A stretch of 64,000 bases of DNA from Hanstruepera neustonica (GTDB taxonomy: Bacteria > Bacteroidota > Bacteroidia > Flavobacteriales > Flavobacteriaceae). Where the stretch lies: assembly GCF_002895005.1 (NCBI RefSeq), contig NZ_POWF01000002.1, positions 248,001 to 312,000 on the forward strand, written 5' to 3'. The position numbers and the translations under genes were made by a program. Of this stretch, positions 9,413-17,883 are shown piece by piece; the stretch's first letter is position 1, and each line of letters begins with the position of its first letter. Below the pieces are notes generated by a model. It was not told the origin of the DNA and did no database searches. It saw only the letters and a program-made list of their open reading frames with translations.

Positions 9413-10060
9413 TTAGCGCTTGTTCATTGCAGAAAGCATTCCTCCATACACACCATTTAATGATGATAAGTTAGATGCCAATGATTGCATTTGTTCTTTT
9501 AATTTTGTAGCATTTTCTACAGCTTCTTCGTTAATGGCCGCTTGTCTGTTGGCAGCTTCCATTTGAACTTTATAAAGACTGTTTAAAGACTCCATTTGAG
9601 CAGCAGCTAATGACATTTCTTCACCGTACTTTTTAGTAGCAGCGATTGAATCAACTGTTGGGCTGATACCTTTAGCCGCACCTTCAAAGTTTTTGATGCT
9701 CTCTCCTAAACTTGACATTAATTCTGCGTCAATTTTAGCGTCTTTTAATAATTGATCTAATTTTTGAGATAATAAACCTTCAGCATCTTTAGGTTTCTCT
9801 TCTTTCTTTTTGGTACTCATTCCACCTGCTAATTCAGGGTAAACTAATGACCAATCTAAATCGTCATCAACAGGTTCAAAAGCTGAAAGCGCAAAAATAA
9901 TTGCTTCAGTTACAAGACCTATTGTCAACATAACATTACCTGTTAATGGTCCTATTTCAAAGTGAATGATTTTAAAAAGTGCTCCAACGATTACGATTGA
10001 TGCTCCTAATCCATAGGCCATTGCCATGAATTTCTTGAATGCTCTTGATTGTCCTGCCAT
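9413..10060 (-). CDS. gldL: Gliding motility / T9SS motor protein GldL
   Basis: GldL is the cytoplasmic-membrane subunit of the proton-driven T9SS motor. The 215-residue protein has two transmembrane helices in the first 65 residues (around FMAMAYGLGASIVIVGALF and VMLTIGLVTEAIIFAL), joined by a loop with the conserved KIIHFEIGPLTG segment. The conserved Glu lies in the second helix (TEAIIF). The C-terminal 130 residues are cytoplasmic and helical. It starts 67 bases after the gldK stop. Confidence 0.96.
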   Translation of the reverse strand: MAGQSRAFKKFMAMAYGLGASIVIVGALFKIIHFEIGPLTGNVMLTIGLVTEAIIFALSAFEPVDDDLDWSLVYPELAGGMSTKKKEEKPKDAEGLLSQKLDQLLKDAKIDAELMSSLGESIKNFEGAAKGISPTVDSIAATKKYGEEMSLAAAQMESLNSLYKVQMEAANRQAAINEEAVENATKLKEQMQSLASNLSSLNGVYGGMLSAMNKR

Positions 10061-10127
10061 AATTTCTGGTTTTTTAGTTAAGTATAATACTTAGGTAGTT
10101 TAATAAAATTTAGTTATAGTTTAATTT

Positions 10128-11504
10128 TTAGTTTTTTGCGTTTAAGGTTACATCCGTACCCATATAATCCTGAACAGTTCTGAAGCCAATATAACTTCTT
10201 GCCGAATCAGCATATTCGTAGTCTCTAGAACTCACCTGCATGTAATACGCCACATCCTTCCATGAACCTCCGCGAACAACTTTACGCTCATTGTTAACAT
10301 CGTTCACACTTGGGTTTACAGATGACACAAACTCATAAGAAGACGGATCATACGATGCATGCACCCACTCCGAAACATTACCAGCCATATTATATAGATT
10401 ATAATCGTTTGGCTCGTAAGATTTGGCTTCTACAGTGTATAGTGCCTGATCTGCAGCATAATCACCTCTTAAAGGTTTAAAGTTAGCCATAAAGCACCCT
10501 CTGTCATTTTTGGTGTAAGGACCACCCCAAGGATAGGTTGCTGCCTGAAGACCTCCTCTAGCCGCATACTCCCATTCAGCCTCTGATGGCAAACGGTATT
10601 TAGGTACAAAGTGTTGCTTTTTTTCTTTTCTGTAAGCATTATGGTATAACCATCTCCACTCACAAAATGCTTTAGCTTGTTTCCAAGACACTCCAACTAC
10701 TGGATACTCATCATAAGCAGCATGCCAGAAATAGTCATTGTGCATTGGCTCATTATATGAATAAGCAAAGTCACGAATCCAAGCTGTAGTATCAGGATAA
10801 ACTTCAACTTCTTCAGTAATAATAAATTCTGAACGCTTTTTACCCTTGTTTTTAGCTTTTGCAGCTTTTTCAATATCCATATATTTATATTGGAATTTGA
10901 ACTTGGTTACATCCCAAGTACGTTGCCCGTTATAAGACTCTTCCATTGGTAGGTACATGGTGTCCATAACTTCAGCATAATACTCATCAATATAATTTGC
11001 GGTATCAAACTCAATATCAATATCTTTATTTAATTTTCTGCCTTCGTATCCTGTAGGTCCTAATCCAGCATAATTGTCATACATATATTTTTCATATACA
11101 GACATATCATCTGGGTTTTGATCAACAAAAGCGTAATCACCAATAGTTCCTGCATCCGCTTGAGTCATTCCAACTTCATCAGCCAAAATAGCCAAACGTG
11201 TTCTAATAGTTGAGTCACGAACCCACTCGACGAACTGTTTATATTCACTATTGGTAATTTCGGTAGCATCCATATAAAATGAACGCACCGTAACGGTCTT
11301 TGCAGGCGCATCATGAATACCAGCCAGATCATCGTCTGCCTTACCCATAATAAACGCCCCACCTGGTACTAATTCCATACCATATGGCTTCTCGGGATGC
11401 CATTTTTTTCCTTTAACTCCTACTAACTGACCCCTGTCACCAGAGCCACAACTTGTCAGTATAGCTAAAACTGCGGTTAATAAAAATAATTTCTTCATAT
11501 CCAT
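10128..11504 (-). CDS. gldK: Gliding motility / T9SS lipoprotein GldK
   Basis: GldK (PorK) is an outer-membrane lipoprotein that forms the T9SS periplasmic ring with GldN. The 458-residue protein has a lipobox LTSC (Cys19, counted from the first ATG; a second ATG two codons later also works). It has the FGE-sulfatase (SUMF1) fold, with motifs such as YRLPSEAEWEYAARGG and GNVSEW. The segment GGSWKDVAYYMQVSSR lacks the two cysteines that formylglycine-generating enzymes carry there, in line with a structural role. It is the first gene of the operon, and a possible promoter lies at 11548-11578. Confidence 0.96.
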   Translation of the reverse strand: MDMKKLFLLTAVLAILTSCGSGDRGQLVGVKGKKWHPEKPYGMELVPGGAFIMGKADDDLAGIHDAPAKTVTVRSFYMDATEITNSEYKQFVEWVRDSTIRTRLAILADEVGMTQADAGTIGDYAFVDQNPDDMSVYEKYMYDNYAGLGPTGYEGRKLNKDIDIEFDTANYIDEYYAEVMDTMYLPMEESYNGQRTWDVTKFKFQYKYMDIEKAAKAKNKGKKRSEFIITEEVEVYPDTTAWIRDFAYSYNEPMHNDYFWHAAYDEYPVVGVSWKQAKAFCEWRWLYHNAYRKEKKQHFVPKYRLPSEAEWEYAARGGLQAATYPWGGPYTKNDRGCFMANFKPLRGDYAADQALYTVEAKSYEPNDYNLYNMAGNVSEWVHASYDPSSYEFVSSVNPSVNDVNNERKVVRGGSWKDVAYYMQVSSRDYEYADSARSYIGFRTVQDYMGTDVTLNAKN

Positions 11505-11547
11505 AGAAAACTCGAGGTTAATAATTGCCTTAAAAAATTTAAGAGCG

Positions 11548-11578
11548 TAAACATATTTATATATTTCGTAAAAAACAA
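11548..11578 (-). promoter_or_regulatory. Possible -33/-7 promoter of gldKLMN
   Basis: On the minus strand TTG (11578-11576) and TATGTTTA (11555-11548) are spaced 20 bases apart, one base off the TAnnTTTG consensus. A weak hairpin (TTACG/CGTAA) with a T run lies just upstream and could end the topA-arginase transcript. Confidence 0.4.
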
Positions 11579-11657
11579 CTTTTTATCAAAAAAAATTACG
11601 TTTCATCGTAAAAAAAGTGCATTTTACCGATGAAAACATCGACGAACGGTAATGCAT

Positions 11658-12824
11658 TTACACACAATTCTTTTGAAACGCTTTGTACCAGCGCTCTGGA
11701 ACCTTATTATTGCAGGCGTCAAGATAATCTTGATGCATGCATGGTAATAACGTATGCCTTTTTAATTTATTATTTACTTCTTCTAAAAAAGGTATTTCAA
11801 TCCACCAACGCTCGGTCTTCTTACTCTTATAAAACACCAATTCTTGTAAATCTGCTAAAGTAGTGAATTTTTGATAGTTATCATCATTTAAAAAATCATC
11901 ATCTTTAACCCTAAAATTCACACCTTCAATAAAATACCACAAAGCTTGCGAAATTAATCCAGCTGTAATTTCATCGTCTTGAGAAGGTTTGTATTCAAAA
12001 AGGCCGAATGAAGATACCTTATTACTGATACCTGCATAACGGGCAATAGCACAAATTTCCTTTCCATCTAATCCATTGGGAGATGACTTTTGCTTTAAAC
12101 TGACTTCCGAAGCTTTAATAGCATTCATATCTATGGTCACTATATTGGCATCTCTCATGACCGGCTCAACAATGGTAATGTTTTTGGAAACCTCGCCCAA
12201 ACGATATGATTCAAAATAGAGTTTATCCATGAGGTCTATTTCCTCTTGCGAATTATAATAGGTTTGATAGCCTATGGAAGCGTAGTTAAATAAATTGTAT
12301 GGCTGGTCCAATATAATCTTACCTACAAAACTGTTGTTTTTTATTGGTTTGTTGGAATCACCTAAATCAAACCTGGAATCAACATTAACAATATTGACCA
12401 TGGGCTGTATGGAATCATAAGCCCTATATATTGGATAAGTTAAATCTTGACTACCGCCTAATATTATAGGTATAATATTTTTTTGAACCAATAATGAAAC
12501 CGCAGTCTTTAGGGCAAAATAGGTATCCTCTACTGTTTCACCTTTATTTATATCACCCAAATCAACTATTCGGGTGTGCCAGTTCCCAGGGTAAAGCTCA
12601 TAAAGTGCTTTGCGAATTTCATTAAGACTAAATTCCTCACCTAAATAATTGACATCATTTCTGTTTTCCAAAACGCCTATGATTGCAATTTGCGCATCAT
12701 CAAGATCTGGGAAGCCATTATGTTTGGAGTGAATAGTAATTTTTTTACCGAGTGATTGCGACGACAACAATTCGTTATGTGCTACAACCGAATCTGATAC
12801 TGGGGATAAAAAATTAAAATTCAT
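11658..12824 (-). CDS. Arginase/ureohydrolase-fold protein with degenerate metal site
   Basis: A 388-residue protein with the ureohydrolase fold. True enzymes bind two Mn ions with the motifs GGxH, DAHxD and DxDxxDP. Here these read GGSQ (Q126 for His), VDSRFD (D149 and D153 kept, R151 for the middle His) and IDMNAI (D232 kept, N234 for Asp). Three of the six ligands are therefore replaced, so arginase or formiminoglutamase activity is unlikely; this is a judgement from motifs. It starts 6 bases after topA and lies just upstream of gldK, so it may be cotranscribed with topA and have a role linked to the gliding/T9SS neighbourhood. The N-terminus has no signal peptide. Confidence 0.8.
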   Translation of the reverse strand: MNFNFLSPVSDSVVAHNELLSSQSLGKKITIHSKHNGFPDLDDAQIAIIGVLENRNDVNYLGEEFSLNEIRKALYELYPGNWHTRIVDLGDINKGETVEDTYFALKTAVSLLVQKNIIPIILGGSQDLTYPIYRAYDSIQPMVNIVNVDSRFDLGDSNKPIKNNSFVGKIILDQPYNLFNYASIGYQTYYNSQEEIDLMDKLYFESYRLGEVSKNITIVEPVMRDANIVTIDMNAIKASEVSLKQKSSPNGLDGKEICAIARYAGISNKVSSFGLFEYKPSQDDEITAGLISQALWYFIEGVNFRVKDDDFLNDDNYQKFTTLADLQELVFYKSKKTERWWIEIPFLEEVNNKLKRHTLLPCMHQDYLDACNNKVPERWYKAFQKNCV

Positions 12825-12830
12825 GTGCCG

Positions 12831-15305
12831 CTATTTCTTTTTAGTAGTTTTTTTCTTTTTGGGTGCGTTCTTATCCAAGATGTCTTGAGCTTCCTCTAAA
12901 GTCATTTCGGAAACATCAACTGTCTTGGCCAATTCAACTTTGGTTTTACCTTTTATAATATGATGCCTTCCCCATCTTGCTTTTTCAACACGAATTCCAG
13001 CATCTTCCCAATTATGGATTAATTTATCCTTTTCTTTTTGAATTTTATCCTCAATCAATGTGATGATATCGTTATCAGATAAATTATCCCAATCATATTG
13101 CTTGTTCACATTAATGAACATGTTATTCCACTTAATGAATGGACCAAAACGCCCTTTACCTTTTTGGACAGGCAATCCTTGATACATATATATAGGAGCA
13201 TCAGCTTTTTGCTTTTCTTTAATCAAAATGATAGCATCATCCAACTCAACACTTAATGGATCAACACCTTGAGGTAAAGACACGAATGATTTCCCAAACT
13301 TCACATAAGGTCCAAAACGACCATTATTGACTTCAACCTCCTCACCTTCATAAGTCCCTAAGGCTTTAGGCAGCTTGAATAAATCCATAGCCTCTTCGTA
13401 GGTTATGGTGTTCAATTGTTGGTCTGGTGACAAACTAGCGAACATGGGTTTTTCTTCTTCGTCGGCTGTTCCAATTTGGACCATGGGACCAAACTTACCT
13501 AATCGAACACTGACTTGGCGACCAGTTTTCGGATCTGTTCCCAAAATGCGTTCCCCAGATTCTCTATCCGCATTTTCCTGAACATCTTCAACTTGAGGAT
13601 GAAAGTCTTTGTAAAAATCTTTCATCATTTTAGACCAATCTACTTTACCATCAGCAATATCATCAAAATCTTCTTCGACCTTGGCCGTGAAATTGTAATC
13701 TAATATTTGTTCAAAATGATTGACCAAGAAATCCGTTACAATCATGCCTATATCAGTTGGTACCAGCTTACCTTTATCGGACCCAACTTTTTCAGACAAT
13801 TGTTTCTCCTGAACCTGACCATTTTCAAGCGTTATTTGCGAATAATTTCTTTCTACACCATCAACCGAACCCTTCTCGACATAGTTCCTATTTTGAATAG
13901 TTGAGATTGTTGGCGCATAAGTAGATGGTCTACCAATACCCAATTCCTCCAATTTTTTAACTAATGATGCTTCGGTATATCTTGCTGGTGGTCTGGTGTA
14001 ACGCTCTGTTGCCGTAATATAATTGTTCAACAAGGTTTCATTAACTCGCATAGCAGGCAACATACCATCTTGTTCAACATCCTCATCATCTGTTCCTTCC
14101 AGATAGACTTTTAAAAAGCCATCAAAAGTGATAACCTCGCCATTTGCAGAAAACAACTCATCATGCTTACTTGCCGAAATCTTGACGTTTGTGCGCTCTA
14201 ATTTAGCATCGGTCATTTGTGATGCAATAGCACGTTTCCATATTAAATCGTATAGTCGGGCTTGATCTCTTTCAACATTTACGGATTGTCTTGAGAAATC
14301 CGTAGGTCTAATGGCCTCATGCGCTTCCTGAGCACCTTTAGCCTTACCTTTATAATTTCTAGGCTCACTATATTCAGAACCATAAGATGATTCTATAGCA
14401 GCTTTAGCGCCATTGCGGGCTTCGTCAGATAAATTCACACTATCTGTTCTCATGTAAGTAATCAAACCAGCCTCGTAAAGACGTTGCGCCATTGTCATGG
14501 TTTTACTCACGGAAAAATACAACTTACGAGAAGCCTCTTGTTGTAATGTTGACGTAGTAAACGGTGCAGCTGGTGATTTTTTAGCTGGTTTTTTATCTAA
14601 TTCCGCAACTTTGAAATCTGCAGAAATATTAGCCTTTAGAAAATCTTCCGCTTCTTTTTTAGTATTAAAGTTCTTTGGAAGTTTTGCCTTGAATGTCTGT
14701 CCTTCCTCATTTGAAAATTCAGCATCAATTCTAAAGGAGGCTTGTGGCTCAAAATCCTGAATTTCGCGTTCGCGCTCTACAATTAATCTTACGGATACTG
14801 ATTGTACGCGTCCAGCAGATAGGCCGCCTTTTACTTTTCTCCAAAGTACCGGAGACAACTCGTATCCAACTATTCTATCTAAAACCCGTCTTGCCTGCTG
14901 CGCATCGACCAAATCATAATCTATCCCTCTGGGATTTTGAATGGCTTTTTGGATGGCTGTTTTAGTAATCTCATGAAAAACAATACGTTTGGTCTTCGCT
15001 TTGTCCAAATTTAAAGATTCGGCCAAATGCCATGCAATAGCTTCTCCCTCACGATCCTCATCACTTGCTAACCAGACTATTTCAGCTTTTTTGGCAAGCT
15101 CTTTTAATTTTTTTACTACTGCTTTTTTGTCTTTAGAAACCTCATATTTCGGTTTGAAATCACCATCAACATCTACACCCAATTCTTTTGAAGGCAAATC
15201 GGCAATGTGACCAAAACTGGATTCCACTTTAAAGTCTTTCCCTAAAAATTTCTCGATTGTTTTTGCTTTTGCTGGCGACTCAACAATTACTAAATTCTTT
15301 GCCAT
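12831..15305 (-). CDS. topA: DNA topoisomerase I (type IA)
   Basis: The enzyme relaxes negative supercoils by passing one DNA strand through a break in the other. The 824-residue protein begins with the TOPRIM motif VIVESPAKAKTIEKFLG and keeps SDEDREGEAIAWH, the SAGRVQSV motif, and the active-site tyrosine in LITYMRTDS. The usual C-terminal zinc fingers are replaced by repeats of the form GRFGPYVKFG / GRFGPFIKW and a Lys-rich tail, the common layout in Bacteroidota. It is the first gene of a minus-strand run with the arginase-like gene. Confidence 0.97.
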   Translation of the reverse strand: MAKNLVIVESPAKAKTIEKFLGKDFKVESSFGHIADLPSKELGVDVDGDFKPKYEVSKDKKAVVKKLKELAKKAEIVWLASDEDREGEAIAWHLAESLNLDKAKTKRIVFHEITKTAIQKAIQNPRGIDYDLVDAQQARRVLDRIVGYELSPVLWRKVKGGLSAGRVQSVSVRLIVEREREIQDFEPQASFRIDAEFSNEEGQTFKAKLPKNFNTKKEAEDFLKANISADFKVAELDKKPAKKSPAAPFTTSTLQQEASRKLYFSVSKTMTMAQRLYEAGLITYMRTDSVNLSDEARNGAKAAIESSYGSEYSEPRNYKGKAKGAQEAHEAIRPTDFSRQSVNVERDQARLYDLIWKRAIASQMTDAKLERTNVKISASKHDELFSANGEVITFDGFLKVYLEGTDDEDVEQDGMLPAMRVNETLLNNYITATERYTRPPARYTEASLVKKLEELGIGRPSTYAPTISTIQNRNYVEKGSVDGVERNYSQITLENGQVQEKQLSEKVGSDKGKLVPTDIGMIVTDFLVNHFEQILDYNFTAKVEEDFDDIADGKVDWSKMMKDFYKDFHPQVEDVQENADRESGERILGTDPKTGRQVSVRLGKFGPMVQIGTADEEEKPMFASLSPDQQLNTITYEEAMDLFKLPKALGTYEGEEVEVNNGRFGPYVKFGKSFVSLPQGVDPLSVELDDAIILIKEKQKADAPIYMYQGLPVQKGKGRFGPFIKWNNMFINVNKQYDWDNLSDNDIITLIEDKIQKEKDKLIHNWEDAGIRVEKARWGRHHIIKGKTKVELAKTVDVSEMTLEEAQDILDKNAPKKKKTTKKK

Positions 15306-15395
15306 TTATCATTTTTTAAGGCTACAAATGTATATGAAAAAAAGTTTATGTACCTAATTTTCAGTTTTCATAACCTAAAAATTAACACCAGTTAT

Positions 15396-15436
15396 ATATA
15401 AAAAACCCACATTTTAAATGTATAAAATGTAGGTTT
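15396..15436 (-). terminator. Terminator after the 260-residue membrane protein gene
   Basis: Minus-strand stem AAACCTACATTTTA / TAAAATGTGGGTTT with one wobble pair and a following T run. It lies 20 bases past the membrane-protein stop and upstream of topA. Confidence 0.75.
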
Positions 15437-15455
15437 CAAAATATAATATTTATTA

Positions 15456-16238
15456 TTATTCAACAATATGATTCACGGGTTTGTCATCATTAAACCCTAT
15501 GACGTTTTTGTAAACCAAGTATGTTGGGTGATATACAAAGGCAGCTGTAAAGAACACACCTACTCCACAAAGTAAGAGACCTACTATTTCGGCCAATAAA
15601 GAAGAAACTATTATTAATCCAAATACCAATAACCACTTTTTATTCCCTAACGCAAAACTACCTTTTATGATATCACTAACTGAAAGTTCAGGATTGAACG
15701 CAAAAAACATGGTGAAAAACGACATAGGAACCATGACATATATAATAGGTATAAAACACAATAATGCTGCTATGGTAGAAATAACCAATGAGGCCAACAT
15801 CAAAACAAACAACTTGCTCAAATGATTCCCCTTAACAAAGTGGAAAAAATCCGCAGTTGTAACTTGCTCATCATGATCGAGCATTTTCATAATTCTATAA
15901 AACCCGGATTGAAGTGCGAGAGTAACAACACTCAAAACCAACATGCCAACAAAAATCAAAACAATAAACAACAAGGAGAAACCAGCAAAAACTGCATTAA
16001 AGGCTTCCATGGAATCTGGATTCCCACCATCTGTTTGTACTTGCGCAATCATAGCCATAACAAACGGTACATAAATTAATATTATAAATGGCAACATAAT
16101 TAGTACCGAGAATAATTGCAGTAAAAAGCCTTGTACCCAAGTTTTTTTGAAAAGCTCAATAGAATTGCTAAAAATTTCACCAAAATCCAGAGAAGGAGCG
16201 GTTTTGACGCGTTCTAAAATTGAAGTAATTGTGTTCAT
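15456..16238 (-). CDS. Multi-pass membrane protein, DUF975-like
   Basis: A 260-residue protein with five to six hydrophobic helices, a short amphipathic N-terminus containing FGEIFSNSIELFKKTW, and a central loop with the charged segment MLDHDEQVTTADFF. The pattern of an N-terminal helix 'I-F-x-x-S-x-x-x-F-K-x-x-W' before the first membrane segment resembles DUF975 and related predicted membrane proteins of unknown role. I cannot assign a function. It is transcribed alone, divergent from miaB, with a terminator downstream. Confidence 0.65.
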   Translation of the reverse strand: MNTITSILERVKTAPSLDFGEIFSNSIELFKKTWVQGFLLQLFSVLIMLPFIILIYVPFVMAMIAQVQTDGGNPDSMEAFNAVFAGFSLLFIVLIFVGMLVLSVVTLALQSGFYRIMKMLDHDEQVTTADFFHFVKGNHLSKLFVLMLASLVISTIAALLCFIPIIYVMVPMSFFTMFFAFNPELSVSDIIKGSFALGNKKWLLVFGLIIVSSLLAEIVGLLLCGVGVFFTAAFVYHPTYLVYKNVIGFNDDKPVNHIVE

Positions 16239-16314
16239 ACTTTTTGAAGTTTGTTAGTGTTTCATACCAAAGTAAGTATAATTTGGGAGCATTCATAAAT
16301 TAATTTTTATTGTC

Positions 16315-16353
16315 TGACACTTTGTCACTGTTTTGAAAATAATCGTAACTTTG
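16315..16353 (+). promoter_or_regulatory. Promoter with TGACA-N3-TGTCA palindrome before miaB
   Basis: A perfect palindrome TGACA-CTT-TGTCA (16315-16327) covers the TTTG (16321-16324) that forms the -33 element; TAACTTTG (16346-16353) follows after 21 bases and matches TAnnTTTG. A regulator bound to the palindrome would block or touch the polymerase site. A near copy lies before groES. The leader then holds a short GCCC...GGGC hairpin at about 16359-16375. Confidence 0.65.
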
Positions 16354-16435
16354 CAACCGCCCGTAATTTCTGGGCATAGAAATTGACAATCCAATATATC
16401 ATTATTATGGATTTCAGTAAATTTTGAAAATGACT

Positions 16436-17881
16436 ATGGAGAAGGTTATAGACGAATCAAAACAAGGACAAAGTCTACATTTAGAAGCTAAAAAAGAAAA
16501 CAGCAGAAAGCTATTTATTGAAAGTTATGGCTGTCAAATGAATTTTAGTGATAGTGAAATAGTAGCTTCTATTCTTTCAAATGAAGGGTTTAATACAACC
16601 CAAAATCTTGAAGATGCCGATTTGGTATTGGTAAATACCTGTTCAATTCGAGATAAGGCCGAACAAACTGTGCGCAAGCGTTTGGAAAAATACAATGCTG
16701 TAAAAAAGATTAACCCAAAAATGAAAGTTGGGGTTTTAGGCTGCATGGCTGAACGTTTAAAAAGCAAATTTTTAGAAGAAGAGAAAATTGTTGATTTAGT
16801 GGTTGGACCTGATGCCTACAAGGATTTACCCAATTTACTTTCGGAAGTTGAGGATGGCCGTGAAGCAATAAATGTCATTCTATCTAAAGAAGAAACCTAC
16901 GGAGATATTTCACCTGTGAGATTAGATTCCAATGGTGTTACGGCATTTGTTTCCATTACCAGAGGATGTGATAACATGTGTACCTTTTGTGTGGTACCAT
17001 TCACTAGAGGTCGTGAACGCAGTAGAGACCCTCAAAGTATTATTGAGGAAGTCAATGATTTATGGAATAAGGGTTACAAGGAAATCACGTTATTAGGTCA
17101 AAATGTAGATAGTTATTTATGGTACGGTGGTGGACTTAAAAAAGATTTTGAAAAAGCCAGCGATCTTCAAAAGGCGACGGCTGTTAATTTTGCCAAGCTA
17201 TTAGATATGTGCGCAACGGCTCAACCCAAAATGCGTATACGTTTTTCTACATCCAACCCACAAGATATGACCATGGATGTTATAGAAATTATGGCTAAAC
17301 ACAATAACATCTGTAAATACATTCATTTACCAGTACAAAGCGGTAGTAATCGTATTTTAAAGGAAATGAATCGTCAACATACGCGTGAGGAATACTTCAA
17401 ACTTATTGACGATATTAAAAACTTAATTCCTGATATTGCTTTTAGTCAGGATATGATTGCAGGTTTCCCCACTGAAACCGAAGCCGATCATCAGGATACG
17501 TTGAGTCTTATGGAATATGTAAAATATGATTTTGGATTTATGTTTGCCTATTCCGAAAGACCAGGCACATTGGCCGAACGCAAGATGGAAGATGATGTTC
17601 CCGAAGCTACAAAAAAACGTCGTTTACAGGAAATCATCGAATTGCAGCGCCAACATGGACATTACAGAACCCAGCAACACTTGGGCAAGATTGAAGAAGT
17701 CTTGATTGAAAAAGAATCCAAGCGTTCTGACGCTCATTGGTCTGGCAGAAATACCTATAATACGGTGGTGATTTTCCCAAAAGAACATTATCAAGTGGGC
17801 GATTTTGTAAATGTCCAAATAACTGATTGTACCACAGCCACGCTTTTAGGTGAAGCCGTTGGTTATTCTGAAAACAATTAA
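16436..17881 (+). CDS. miaB: tRNA-2-methylthio-N6-dimethylallyladenosine synthase MiaB
   Basis: MiaB is a radical-SAM enzyme that adds a methylthio group to i6A37 of tRNAs, which helps codon reading. The 481-residue protein shows the N-terminal UPF0004 domain (FIESYGCQMNFSDSE, with two further conserved cysteines) that holds the auxiliary iron-sulfur cluster. The radical-SAM triad is in RGCDNMCTFC, and a C-terminal TRAM domain follows. I chose the ATG at 16436 (MEKVIDES) because it fits family N-termini; an ATG at 16430 is also possible. It opens a plus-strand run with the sigma-54 activator, 2 bases apart. Confidence 0.95.
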   Translation: MEKVIDESKQGQSLHLEAKKENSRKLFIESYGCQMNFSDSEIVASILSNEGFNTTQNLEDADLVLVNTCSIRDKAEQTVRKRLEKYNAVKKINPKMKVGVLGCMAERLKSKFLEEEKIVDLVVGPDAYKDLPNLLSEVEDGREAINVILSKEETYGDISPVRLDSNGVTAFVSITRGCDNMCTFCVVPFTRGRERSRDPQSIIEEVNDLWNKGYKEITLLGQNVDSYLWYGGGLKKDFEKASDLQKATAVNFAKLLDMCATAQPKMRIRFSTSNPQDMTMDVIEIMAKHNNICKYIHLPVQSGSNRILKEMNRQHTREEYFKLIDDIKNLIPDIAFSQDMIAGFPTETEADHQDTLSLMEYVKYDFGFMFAYSERPGTLAERKMEDDVPEATKKRRLQEIIELQRQHGHYRTQQHLGKIEEVLIEKESKRSDAHWSGRNTYNTVVIFPKEHYQVGDFVNVQITDCTTATLLGEAVGYSENN

Positions 17882-17883
17882 TT

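Noticed and set aside
11658-12824. Functional arginase or formiminoglutamase
   Set aside because: Three of the six metal ligands are replaced.
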